From Rhodamnia argentea (taxonomy: Eukaryota > Streptophyta > Magnoliopsida > Myrtales > Myrtaceae): 64,000 bases of DNA. The notes under the pieces are model-generated. The model saw nothing but the letters and a program-made list of their open reading frames with translations. It did no database searches and was not told the DNA's origin. Shown piece by piece: positions 35,324 to 46,900 of the stretch. The stretch spans positions 22,747,294 to 22,811,293 of the forward strand of contig NC_063155.1 in NCBI RefSeq assembly GCF_020921035.1. The letters are read 5' to 3'. The first letter of the stretch is position 1. Every line of letters begins with the position of its first letter. Both the position numbers and the translations under genes were made by a program.

Positions 35324-36754
35324 GATGTTGCATCTTCACATTCCATTCGTTTGGTTATACGTCTGTCAGTTGTTAGCTTACTTCACCCTTACTGAGCTTC
35401 AATCTTAATTTTCCCTTGCCTACAATGTGTAAATAGTTCCTAGATACTTTACAGAAGCAATTATTAGATAGTGATAATTTCCCCTTTCATCAACAATGTT
35501 ACTATCTCAAAAGTTGGAACTTTCACCTCTTTTATAAAACAATTCCCATTTAATAAGCTCGAACTTTCACCTCTTCACTTGACAATGGAAAAATGTTTGA
35601 CTGCCAGTTGCAAAAACCCCTAAACCAGACTAACAGATTTGAAAGGACCATACATGCAGAGTTCTCTGTAGTACGCCCTGATAGAAACTGAATACGTCAC
35701 GTTGCAGTATAAGCCACTCAAGAAATTGAAAATCTGATCAAGTCAGGTTGTAGGGCTTACCGACAGAGAGAGCTCCACATAGTGCTGAGCTAAGTAATTG
35801 GTGCTGGAAATGTGTTGAATTTCTGCTCTTATTTCGTGGCAAAAGGTTTCGTCAGTGATTTATCATTGATGTGTATATCTAATTTTGCTGTATGACGAAT
35901 GTACTGCCAAGAGGATGAAGGCCAAGGAATGCTTCTGTATGGAGTCATCTGAAATAAGTTTCTAGCTATGCAACTTCCTAGGATTATATCTTCCACATTT
36001 GGAGCCAAATTAGGGCGATTATTCACCTGGTATACTTCCCCAAATCTCCAAGTGGGTAATTTAAGCACATTACCACAATAGAAAAGTCGCTCCAAAATTA
36101 AGAATCCGACCTGATGTAGAAGAGATATTGACTATGTAAAAGCCAACCTGGATGTCTCTTGTACTAGCTGTCACCTCATGCAGTGAAATTATATACGCTT
36201 GACATACATTGTCTATCCATGTCCAAATATTTGAAGCTTTTGAGATGGAAAATGCTTAACATGTTATCTGAGTTCCACCTCCTTGTTTCTGCGCCCCGGC
36301 ATCCTCTTCTCCTTGTTATCTCGATGGTCCATCTAAGCACAAGTTTTCTACGTCATTTAGCTTGATGTGCTTCCAGCTCGCATCCTGCCTTTTATGGGGG
36401 AGCTTGCACTCACGTGCCTAAAATACATTGCTGCCAGCTTCTTTGTAGTTTAAACTCTTACGACATATTCCCACTGGAAAGTAGGAATGAAATGAGACTA
36501 AACTAGGAGTGGACCGACCCATTTGGTGGATCTAGGCAGCAAGTTGGTGCCTTTAATGGTTGAGATGGATGATTTTGGAAGCTCTCTTTCCTCTTTTATG
36601 TACGGCGTGGGCACGTTCCCATTAGAGACCATATCCACGATCAAAGGTATGATTTACACTTGAGCTTTCATTTGTGGTTTAGAGACCAGCCCACCGCCTA
36701 CTTTATTCCTTTCTCCGCTTCTCAATGGTTCTGTCAGAGGTACGTGAGATAACA
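35324..36754. other. 3' flank of RbcX and intergenic DNA
   Basis: The first 150-200 bases are probably RbcX 3' UTR. The remainder has no conserved protein; small frames at 35829-36095 (minus) and 36183-36365 (plus) lack motifs. Confidence 0.3.
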
Positions 36755-37960
36755 TCTGTAGAAAGGTAGATACGAAAGTTGCACTGTTTGGTTTCGTACC
36801 ATCTTCCAGCATCAGAGAAAGGTAGATATAGCGACTTCTCCCTGACCATGCATTTCAGAGCCAGTTATCAAAGCATTTCATGAGATAACATCCCTTCGCC
36901 AAGTCAAGCTATAAACTTTCTCACCATTTGCAGACTGCCACATTTTACATACATAGTTTTCAGAGCATTCGTAAGAGATGCGTCAGAACCAATAGACGCG
37001 CATGAAATATGCCAACTCTGGTTTCTGTAGCTTACTATACGTATGCAGCAATGCATTAGACATAACAACTTAGATCAGACTTAATAGCCATTTCATAAAA
37101 ATTTGCAGTTCCAGACCAACAGATCCATGCTCTCTGAGCAGGCCTGAATGACAATCAACATGGTGACCTCATCAAGTTCGCCCCATCCTCTAGAATCCTC
37201 ACAAAAAACTCCAAAACCATTAAGCAGCCACTAGCTTCAAAATAACCCATGACTATTGCATTCCAACTCCCCATATTCTTCACCTCCATCATGTCAAACA
37301 CATTGTGCAAAACCTTCAGGTAAAAACTTCGCATAAAACCCTATCAAAGCAGTTCCAACATGTGGGTATTCATGAAATAGCCCAATCCTTAGAGAACAAC
37401 AATGTAATTCCTGCCCCAGTCTCAACTCCATCGCTTCCCCACAGGCCAAAAGTAATGCCACAACAGTAAGAGAACTCGGTCTCACACTCTGCCTCCCGAT
37501 TTCCACAAACACCGAAATCGCCTCCTCATGATCACCCACACCCAGATACCCATTTATCATCGCGTTCCACAAATCACCATTTCTCTCAGCCATTCTACCG
37601 AACACATACCGAGCATCCTCAACGACTCCACACTGGCAATCGAAATCGACGAGAGAAGTAGCCACTCGCACATCCTCCATCAAATCCGTACCCAGAATAC
37701 TCGAACGAACTCTCTTTCCTAGCTCCACATCATTCAGCCTCGGGCAGGCCTTGAGCACCAGAGGCAACGTGGCGTTGTCGGGCAATACGCGTAAACCCAG
37801 CATGTGGGCATAGGCCGACAGTATCGCATTGTCGTTCTCGAGCTTCGCCTGGCGCTTGATGAGTGCGTTCCAGTCCTTGGGGTCCTTGCTTGGTGGGGTT
37901 GGGTTGTGCAGGTGAAGGTGGGAGCTTGAGATAGCTGCTAGAGCTCGATGACATCTCCGT
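36755..37960 (-). pseudogene. Truncated, broken copy of the PPR gene
   Basis: Sequence matches the intact gene at 12712-15294 in three parts: 36755-37000 (to 13.27-13.50 kb), 37010-37320 (to 14.34-14.66 kb) and 37290-37960 (to 14.64-15.30 kb). About 840 bases are missing between the first two parts, and the 3' part coding roughly the last 185 residues is absent. An open stretch still reads DWNALIKRQAKLENDNAILS and DVRVATSLVDFDCQCGVVED, with the first Tyr and Lys of the repeat replaced. A frame shift near the start separates the original N-terminus from this frame. The copy cannot make a full PPR protein. Confidence 0.9.
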
Positions 37961-38194
37961 TTGAAAGACGCGTGTCTCCGTGTCGCGGCGACGACCGTCA
38001 ATACGGTTATGCTTTCTTCAAGTTGGGGATGCTAATTGGGCTAGTTAGGCCCATTTATTTTTCGGGCTAATATTGGGCCCGACCAAGCTTGGACGGGCCT
38101 AGCGGGCTTTGAGGCCCATTGAATTGTCGTGTTATATTGCGCCCACGTAAAGTAAAATAAATAAATAAATTTTTAACTGAGTCTCACTGACTTA

Positions 38195-38276
38195 GTCGCT
38201 TTGGCCGAGTGGTTAAGGCGTGTGCCTGCTAAGTACATGGGGTTTCCCCGCGAGAGTTCGAATCTCTCAGGCGACG
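38195..38276 (+). tRNA. tRNA-Ser (anticodon GCT)
   Basis: The cloverleaf can be folded by hand. The acceptor stem GTCGCTT pairs with AGGCGAC (one T-G pair). The D region is GGCCGAGTGGTTAAGGC. The anticodon arm TGTGC-CTGCTAA-GTACA carries GCT at 38228-38230. There is a long variable arm (TGGGGTTTCCCCGC, a serine hallmark) and the T arm GAGAGTTCGAATCTCTC. The discriminator is G at 38276, as expected for serine. No intron and no encoded CCA. Internal A and B boxes (TGGCCGAGTGG, GTTCGAATC) are intact, so it is probably transcribed. Confidence 0.97.
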
Positions 38277-38283
38277 CAAGCTA

Positions 38284-38289
38284 TTTTTT
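38284..38289 (+). terminator. RNA polymerase III terminator of tRNA-Ser
   Basis: A run of six T residues begins eight bases after the tRNA 3' end, as expected for pol III termination. A second, longer T run at about 38300-38317 could act as backup. Confidence 0.75.
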
Positions 38290-38626
38290 ATCCTCCCTTG
38301 TTTTTTTTTTTTTTTTTGTCAATGGTGTCTGTGATAATCTCTGAGTGGGAACTCTTTCTGCATCTGTCAAATGAGGTAAAAAAAAAAGAAAAAGTCAAAA
38401 TAACCCATCATGCATCTGAAGCTCCAAGCCAAAGAGGAAAAGTTCGTTTGCACGTCCCTTTCCAAGAAGCCCCTCCTTGGATTGGCCATTTCCTCTTTTG
38501 CCAATCTCTTAATAGTTAATACCTAACCCCCCTTTCTTTTCCGGACGTCAATAAGATAAAAGCTACGATGATTTGAGTTTTTCAAGCTCAAATCCGCTCC
38601 ATTGGCTATAAACGTAGGGTCAATCG

Positions 38627-39006
38627 AAGGGAAAATGACAAAATGGTATCTAAACTTTGGCCCGATGTGCAACGTGGTCCTTGAACTTTTAATTTAACAA
38701 TTTTTGGTCTCTGAACTTTAGTCCGTTGTGCAACATAGTCTCTGAACTTTTGGAACATGTTCAGCTTAGTCCATGAATTATAAGAAAATATCCAATGTCG
38801 TTTTGAACTTGAATTAATGGAAAGGCTGCGTTGAACATTTTCCTATAGTTCAGGGACTAAGTTGAGTATGTTCTAAAAGTTCGGGGACAACATCGAACAA
38901 ACTAAAGGTTAATGGATCACATTACACATTAGATTAAAGTTTAGGGACTTTATTGGTTAAATTAAAAGTTGAGGGATCACATTACATATTTGACTAAGGT
39001 ATCCCT
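38627..39006. repeat. Foldback MITE-like element, family B copy 2
   Basis: The left end AAGGGAAAATGACAAAATGG and the right end 'taaggtatccctt' are inverted partners. Arms contain repeated phrases such as 'gtccttgaacttttaattt' and 'ctgaactttagtcc', inverted on the right as 'attaaagtttagggac'. Same family as 27518-27890. Confidence 0.65.
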
Positions 39007-39334
39007 TAATTGAATGATGATTCGACACGCGCGCACTTTAATTTACTAGAATTAGAACCTCCAGAACCCAATTTATCTTTTCTAGAACTGCAGCGCCTTG
39101 AGGTTTAACAGAAGCTCTCGTGATGAAACTCTGCTTAACAGGGATGCCTGGGTTGCTTACTTAGCTAATCAGTTAATGGCAAATGGATGGATAAGCCTAA
39201 GGGTTAGCTTAAAAAAAAAAAAAAATCTCGACGTTCCCATCGAACCCTTAGAAATCTACGTGATTTATCCATTGGCTTTTCTTCGATGGCTGGCCGAGCA
39301 AGTTCGACTTCATCAGTGCCATCTAAATCCGGGA

Positions 39335-40016
39335 GAATTATAAAAAAAAGTCTCAAACCTATTGAAATTGTGTCGGTTCGGTCCCAAATCTCTTTTTTTT
39401 GGTCAATTGAATTTTAAAATTTTTACATTTGTGTCAATTCAGTCCATATAGCTAACTTTAACCAACCGGTGCTGACGTGGATGATTTCAAAAATGTTTTA
39501 ATATTTTTTCAATTTTTTTATTTTTTTTTCTTTTTCCAATTTTTTCTCTCTTTTTTTTTTTTTTTTTTGTCTTTCCTTTCTTCTTCTTTCTCTAGCCGGT
39601 CGTCGAAAATGTCCAATTGATTTCATGACGGGGGATTGCCTCCTTATTCCTTATGCAGTGCCCTAGATTTAGCCGTTGGAGTCCTGCTATTGATGAGGCT
39701 GTTGTGGGACTCGCTTTCCTTGGCTCGGCTGGTCTCACTGGAACTGTTTTCGGGGTTGGAGGAAGAAGGGCTACTATAAATCAATTCAGAGCTCGATTTC
39801 GTTGAGAAAAAAAGAAAAAAAAATTAATTCAAGATAATATAAAAATATTATTAAAAATTATCCACATCAACGCCGGTTGGACAAAATTAGCCATATGAAT
39901 TGAATCGACACAAATGGAAAAAGTTTACAACTCAATTAAAAAAAAAATTTAGAAGCGAATTGGCATAATTGTAATATATTTCGGACCTTTTTTTTTTTTT
40001 TGGTCGAGAATTTTCC
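39335..40016. repeat. Foldback MITE-like element, family A copy 6
   Basis: The left arm 'gtctcaaacctattgaaatt' pairs with the inverted right arm 'cataattgtaatatatttcg'. The core holds pyrimidine runs and a GC-richer stretch (39.6-39.8 kb) without a recognised protein. Confidence 0.6.
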
Positions 40017-40531
40017 ATCTAAATCCCGTGGACCGAAACTGATACGCATCTTGACGATTAGTTGCGTCTCTAGGAAGCGTAGCAACTAACGAGTGGTATC
40101 TCTTCTCGTACAAGGGCCTTTCAAATCAACGTTGAAAAATTTTACCCATTGGCTCTGCCTCGAGTTAAAACGTCCTTGTCTGCATGGACCATGCACTGAA
40201 CACTTGAATGTGCTGGGGAAATCGTCATATCGAGGTCACATATATTTCTCCAAAGATTGCTTGTATCGTTCGCCCCTTTTCAACACAGGTGGCTTTAGGT
40301 GTCCATTCTTCCTCGATGCAGTGATTATGAGAGCCATAATTACAATTAGAAGTTAACCATCGAGGATAATCGAACGGACCAGATACAACACTATTGGATG
40401 ATATGAGCAAGAAATGAGAGCAAAGCTGACTTAGTATTCTTAAAAGTGTCCATTCTTCTACCAAGTGGACTGTACAACTAACTGATTTAACTCCATTATT
40501 GAGCACACTCATCTTCCTTCCTATGAAGTCT

Positions 40532-40572
<41 letters not shown>

Positions 40573-41271
40573 GAGAGAGAGAGAGGGAGATTTTCTGTCT
40601 CCTCCATCAAAAGCTTATGATTTCACTTTACATGAGATAACTCTCTCCACTGATAACAACTTCCACCACCCGGACTTTGGATTTGTACATGACATGGTAA
40701 TCACAAATTTTTGCAGACCTACCAAACATGATGTTTTCCCTCGACTTTTATTCTCTATCCACATCCATCTCAACATGTGTACATCGATCCATTATTCCGG
40801 AGCTTCACATGATCGCAAAGTAACGAGACAAAAGCGACCTCACCAATCTACTCACAAGCAAGAGCGCAATCGAACATGCCGGGAGTGCCTTGGGCACCGT
40901 CCAATTCGCGCCCTAATTACACTTCAGTTCGATGCTCCACCTTCCAAATCCGAGTGCCCATGCTCACTTTTATGGGTTGAAAAAAACAAAAAGGGATATA
41001 GGTACACTATAGACTACATTAGTCACGTGGGCGGCCGTCGCGAAATTAAGCTAAAACAAGATGGGAAACCTAGGGAAATTATTTTTGTTGTGGAGTCATA
41101 TGTGACAATAACAGACGGGTTTCCTAAATCGATGAAGGTATATTTTCTAGGGTTCTTGCTCTTTTCTTAATCCAAGGTGAGAATGGTTTTACTACTTAGA
41201 GTGGGGGGCAGAGAAGCAAAGGGGTAAAAAAAAAAGAACTGCTGACGATTTTGGGAGAGAGCTATGACCAC
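40017..41271. other. Intergenic and 3' flank of the MYB gene; (AG)n at 40533-40567
   Basis: An (AG)n microsatellite is followed after a short break by more AG repeats up to about 40585. Open frames at 40093-40356 and 40694-41170 (plus) lack any domain. The last 100-200 bases before 41272 are probably the MYB 3' UTR. Confidence 0.3.
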
Positions 41272-43129
41272 CTATTGAATAACCTGGAAATCAGCAGAAG
41301 CAAATGAAGAAACATCTTTCATCAACTCCTCCAAGTCCCATTCACCCACTTTCATCTCCTCCCCTCCATTCCACAAGTTCCCTAAACCAGCCATGCTTTC
41401 TATTCTGCCGTAGTTGTTTAAGTTGCCTACGTTATCAACGACATCATCATTGGTATAGTTGAAGTTATTAAGGTTCTTGCTACTATTGTGTTCACTATCG
41501 TACGTGTTCTCAGTTTTCACATTTTCTTCAATGCTTGTGCTATCCAGTGGAGGAGCATAGAACTGATCTCCATTAATCCCACAACCGACGATACCTCCGA
41601 ATCTCCCGAAGTCACCGCTAACTCCGCCTTGCAGCGTGCAGTAATTAGGGTTCGCATCGCAGTATCCGCTCAAACCGGGGAGGTCGAGGCCTTGGTTGAG
41701 CGGATCGATGATCTGGTGAAGAGCCAAAGCCTGGACGGACGAAAACGAGTCCATAGAAAGCGGCATGAGTCCTTGTCCCTGGAGGGAGATGAGACCTCCC
41801 ATGATATCTTTAGGGTCCGACGACAAGGAGGAATCGCTCGTGTTCGGCGAGTGTCTAGAAGAAGACGCGGACGACGAGTTCTTGAGCCTCTTCTTTATGG
41901 TCGAGTTCCAAAAGTTCTTTATCTCGTTGTCGGTCCGTCCGGGCAAGCGAGCCGCTATCTGCGACCACCTTTGAAGAAGAAGCAGAAGGCATGATGCAAT
42001 ATAAGACTCATTGTCTGCTGATATAAAAGTAAGAATAGATAAAATCTAGTTGCTCCCATGACTTCCTTAAAACATTCATGTTAATTATGCAAGGCATTGA
42101 ATAATACTCGGTGTGATAATTCTGATGTGGAGTATCTTCAACTCAAAGGCCAGAAGATGGCACCAGAGCATGCCGGTGTCCTTTTCCGCTTTTTAGTCCT
42201 TTTGGTTAGGTTTGTTATAAATACAGGAGCATTCAACAACCTTCCTAGGTTTCATGGTATTTTTATGTTGACTGGATGCATGGTTCCTCATGGAAACCTA
42301 CTTCAGAATATTGTCTTGGCGCAATTTATTTTCCACGTACAACCAAATTCCAGCAGCGAAGCAGCACGTAAGATTAACAAATAATTAGTCAGAGACTTAT
42401 TGTTCTAAAAGTCCTTTTAACCCTTCTAAATTCCAGAGAGGTTGCTCTTGTGTCTTTTGCATGTATGCATGCAAGATTTGTTCTATAATTTCTAACTTTA
42501 TAGCTTGCTCACACTTGGCCGTACGTATTGCTTTGCTTCTCGTGTCATTTTTCCAATCCAAGAGAGCATCATACTTTAGCAGGATATCCACTCTTCTCAC
42601 TTGGGAAGAGGGAGGTAGGAGGTTCGAATCGGGTGGAGACATGTGAGGAGAGGGCAGGTTTCCTAACCTACGCACATATATAGCACACACGGTGGCTTGA
42701 AAAATAGAATAGAATAGGACCGGACCGGACCAAAAAAAAAAAAAGAGAAGAAAGGGGGAGATGGAATATGAAAAATGATTTTGATTGCGTACAAATTAAA
42801 AAATTTTATGGTACTGTTAATGGGGAAAGAATGTTATACATGTACTAAATCTAATGATGATATAACTAGTGGTTGACTGTGTCTAGCAAATCACTTAGTA
42901 CCCACACACCTCACCTCTTCCTTTTTTCCAGATAAGTCATTATCAAATTTGGCTACACAATGTTATAGGTTGATGCGAATGCGACATAGTGACCAAATAG
43001 GAATATTTGTCTAATCGATGGGCATCGAAAGGTCCATTATTTTAGCTGCCTTCAATGATTAAATGGGACGAGAATGTCCTCTTGATCAGACACAAAGGAG
43101 AATATCCACTGTACGCTAATTACCAGAAA

Positions 43130-43170
<41 letters not shown>

Positions 43171-43454
43171 CTGTTGCCAAGGATGGTATGCAGGTGGATG
43201 ATGAGCTCTTCCTCTTGCGGGGAGAAAGCGCCTCTCTTGAGGTCGGGGCGCAGGTAATTGATCCACCGGAGGCGGCAGCTCTTGCCGCACCGCTGCAGGC
43301 CGGCGTTCCGGGCCACATCGCTCCAGCAGCCCTGGCCATTGCTGAGCATGTAGCTCATCAGCTTGTCGTCTTCTTCGGGCGACCAGAGTCCTTTTCTCAG
43401 CTTGCTGGCGTTGCTATTGGAGCTGTTCCTCCCAGAGGAATCAGGCTTCCTCAT
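41272..43454 (-). CDS. MYB46: R2R3 MYB transcription factor, MYB46/MYB83 type (secondary wall)
   Basis: Exon 1 is 43171-43454 and exon 2 is 41272-41968; they join in frame (AG + G = Arg95) to 326 residues. The start MRKP is the usual one for MYB46/83. R2 has Trp24, Trp44 and Trp64 at the regular 20-residue spacing; R3 has Phe77, Trp96 and Trp115. Diagnostic phrases are [40 protein letters not shown] and [20 protein letters not shown]. The C-terminal part is Ser/Asn-rich and ends [15 protein letters not shown], an acidic presumed activation motif. It resembles EgMYB2 of Eucalyptus as I remember it. MYB46/83 are master switches that bind SMRE/AC-type promoter sites and turn on cellulose, xylan and lignin genes downstream of NAC factors. 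The 1.2-kb intron starts with a long CT tract only two bases after the GT donor. Confidence 0.92.
43134..43168. repeat. (AG)n microsatellite inside the MYB intron, next to the donor site
   Basis: On the gene strand this reads as a CT tract starting right after GTA of the 5' splice site. It is about 34 bases long. Confidence 0.9.
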
Positions 43455-43565
43455 TTCGAGAGACACAAGATCCCAAAAAAACAAAAGGGGGTAGCGGAAG
43501 CTTGTTCACTCTCTCTATCTCTCTCTCTCTCACTCTCCCCCAACTTGGATCAAGAACGACGGTCG

Positions 43566-43572
43566 TTTTATA
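43566..43572 (-). promoter_or_regulatory. Candidate TATA box of the MYB gene
   Basis: The minus strand reads CTTTATAAAACG, with TATAAAA about 112-118 bases upstream of the MYB start codon, a usual distance allowing for a short 5' UTR. GA/CT tracts at about 43500-43540 and 43790-43802 surround it. Confidence 0.5.
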
Positions 43573-43920
43573 AAGGGAGAAAACCGAAAAGAAAGGCAGA
43601 GAAAAGGCTACGAGGGTTCATGATCATAATGATGGAGATGGTGGTGGGTTTTGCTTGAAACATAGGGAAGAGAGAGAGAGAGATTATGTGAAGTGGAAGC
43701 AAAAATTGTTGGCTTGGTTAGAAAACAAAGGGGGGGGGTGGTGTTGTTTCTTTCTTTCTTTTTTTGTTTTTGGATGGGTTTCATTTCACTCTCTCTCTCT
43801 CTCCCCCCTCTCCATGATACACAAATGATCATTCCCTTGAGATTGAAGAAAATGCATTAAGAGCTAGAGAGAGAGAAACAAAGGACAAAAGTTGTGTATG
43901 GAGTCAAAGACAAGACGACC

Positions 43921-43923
<3 letters not shown>

Positions 43924-43972
<49 letters not shown>
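43924..43972. repeat. (CT)n microsatellite upstream of the MYB gene
   Basis: A nearly pure CT run of about 48 bases lies some 470 bases upstream of the MYB start. On the gene strand it is a GA tract, the kind bound by plant BASIC PENTACYSTEINE (GAGA-binding) proteins; a role here is inference. Confidence 0.8.
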
Positions 43973-43975
<3 letters not shown>

Positions 43976-46900
43976 CCTGTCTAAACCGTTTTCTACTTAG
44001 ACCCATCAACCAACTCTCTCTCTCTCTCTTACACACGTGTGCTTTAAGATAGGGGCAGGATCAACGAGAAAGAAATTCGGAACATGCTATTTCACGTGTT
44101 CATTTCGATACGTATGTATGCATTCATAGAATACTTAAATATTAAATCACGTGTTCAACTTAAGCTTTGAGAACATCTAGCATAGTATCATATCAGCAGG
44201 AGAACCCAAGTTTTATTCTTCCAAAAAACTTTATTTGCCTCCTCAATTGAATATGCCCACACATGGCACTAGGCAAAAGACTAGACCAAACACGAGGGGA
44301 ATACTTAAATACTAAACCATACATTCATCTAACCGATGCGTTCCCTGTAAAGGTAACAAGCTCTCGTTACTTGGCCTCTCTTCGATCAGGACGATCTACA
44401 ACCACATGCATGGGATTTTGGTCGTTTCCCGTGCAATAATTATGTAGATATAATACAAGAAATGTGGAGCTTTCTCATCTACCTCCGCTAGTTTGTCATT
44501 TATGCCAAAACCAGACAATCCCATAACGAGTCTATCTCGTAAAAATTAGTTATATAGTTCGTTGCTTGCACATGTGAAATCGAAAATCGTTCAAGAGCCG
44601 CGTCGTGTTATGAAACAATGAATAATCTAATGAGCGGTCTAGAGAAAAATTAGTAACATATGATTTGTTGGTATTCCTCCTTATAAATCTTTGTATAAGG
44701 ACACGTTGCACGAGAAATTTTTGTGATAGCGAAATCATTCACGAGGCGTATCATAATCACTTAGTAGTGGGACAAACCCTAGCGGCGAAAGCAGTTCAGG
44801 CAGAGTTGCTCCGGGGCTGCCTCTTGTTTTTATTCCATAATACATATAAAATATGTACTGTGGAATGGAATAACCTAGAATAAGATTGTTAATACATGAC
44901 TTGTTTCGTTTTCCTCCTTAATTATCTTATAGGACGTGGTTCACGAGAGCCAATCTTTTCCATGACGGACTGTGTAGTGTGTGTCACAAGCAAGGGAGAG
45001 GGAGAGAGAGAGGAAGAAAAATTGGGCGATGAATTGATTTCAAAGTAAACAGGACAAAAAAATGGGCGATAATAATCCACAGCTGCATTTTTCTGTCTAT
45101 ATATGTGCATTGTTTAATCCACAAGTAATATAGTAAGAACCGTTATGAGGAAAAGATGAAAGGAATTGAGCATCCAAATCATTGACTTTTGTTCCCCGTG
45201 GCAACCTTTGGAAGCAAAATCCTCCCCCCCTCGGTCCGAATTTTTCTTTCGCCGACAGGCAACGGGCGCACGTCAAAAAACCCTAAAACCTATTCACTGA
45301 TGCACGACGGGATGTTTACCTACATTAAGGAGCATTTCTTGGGACGAAATCGCATCCTATGAAGAGCTACCGATCGATCATCTCGATCACGGGTGGGTCG
45401 GTTTCGTTACGCGCCCGTTTTTTCACCGGATATCAGCAAGAATCGATCAGCGGTCCCTCTCAATGTTTAAGAACCCGAGGAATGTACGTACGTGACGAAA
45501 TGTCATCCTCTATTAACCAAGCTTCGGCATTCTCTCCATCTCCTTCTTTCTCGTCGCTTAACGAGTAAAGGGTCACACCCAAAAAAAAAAAAAAAAGGAG
45601 TTTCCATGCCGGTGCCTGAATTGCATCTTGTCAAGTTAGTTGAGGCGACGATGGGGACGTTTCGAAATTTCGTTGGCAATTTGACAAAACCTGGGCAGTG
45701 AGGGCTTATACAATTGGCGGTTACAGCGCACGGGCCTTGCTGAATTCTAGAATGAACAGTTCCTCAGGTAGTACCAAACTCAATAAACCACTAAAATGGG
45801 TCCGACTCCAAGGAAGATTTTCTTACAATCCTCGTCCAAGATCTGACAAAAGAAACATAGGACCGGGTGACGGGTGCAGCCCAATGCGATCGTGCCACAA
45901 TTTGTCTTTTGCTCTTTTGTATCCTTTCTCGCCCCCTCTCTTCCTCTTTTCTATATTCTCCATTTGTTTCGCTAAAAATGAATAAATATCTTTTATTAAT
46001 TAATTATTACAAGCAATGCAAGAGATCATTTTTAAGAAAATATTTTTCAAATCACTCCTCTTCCTCGAAACAAACAAAGCCTAAATTTCCACAAAAAAAA
46101 AAAAATCTCAAAAGGGAGGTCCAAAAAGCTTCGGAAACGCTATAATGTTGGGAGATAAAAAAAAAAAAAAGGTGGGGGGCAATCGATTGTCGGAGTATTA
46201 TGCCTGGTGAGCCCCAAGGAGGAAACGCTGTGGATGGAGCAGGATGATGAACTGAGTAGGGGGAGGAGCGCACGTGGCCAGTTGAGATTTGTTCCAAGTT
46301 AATTAATAAGGGATTTTCACATGGCCGGACCGGACGCCTTGATGTTTTTTTTAGGTTGACTTCGAAGACTTTCATGATTGCTGTGGATTTTGGAAGCCGG
46401 TGCGGCGTTCGAAGTCACAGCGGAGCACGGAAGATCCTCGTCGTAGAACGAAAGAGCAATGCTTCATGACACTAGGATTAGCAGAGTCCTACGTTGTTCG
46501 TCTTTGCCAGACGTCGAGATAAGTCAGGTCGCGATACGAATTCTCAAACTATTAAATGAGAACACGGAGAAACTCCGCGAGAGATTTTTCCCAACTGGGT
46601 TTTTCTTGATTATGAAGTTTTCGCACTCGCCAAATCCGCCACGGCTCTAGCCAAAACGGAAGTAAAACTCCTCACAATTTCGCAAGCGTAGCCACCGAAA
46701 GAATTTGCTCATCTTGGTCCCATTTTTCGTTATTTGCGTCGAATCTTAAATTACCCTGTTCTCGATTATGTTCTACTTGAGACCCCCAAAAAGACAAAAA
46801 AAATCATGTTCTACTGAAACTTGCTCGTACAATACTAGGATGGATTTCAAGGGGGGCGGCGGAACAAGACGCAAGGGAAACCTTGGAAAGCATATTCGCC

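Larger units (their letters stand above)
26433..38040. repeat. Segmental duplication, arm B (with inserted DNA)
   Basis: Homologous to arm A at 9.6-15.4 kb, same orientation. Arm B is about twice as long because it carries foldback elements (26.9-27.4, 27.5-27.9, 31.2-31.7, 32.4-33.5 kb) and the RbcX gene with its flanks (33.5-36.7 kb), which have no counterpart in arm A. Either arm A lost the RbcX segment or arm B received it after duplication. The PPR part of arm B is reduced to about 1.2 kb. Confidence 0.8.

Noticed and set aside
41488-41994. Plus-strand open frame opposite MYB exon 2
   Set aside because: Shadow of the MYB coding sequence; it has no independent motif.
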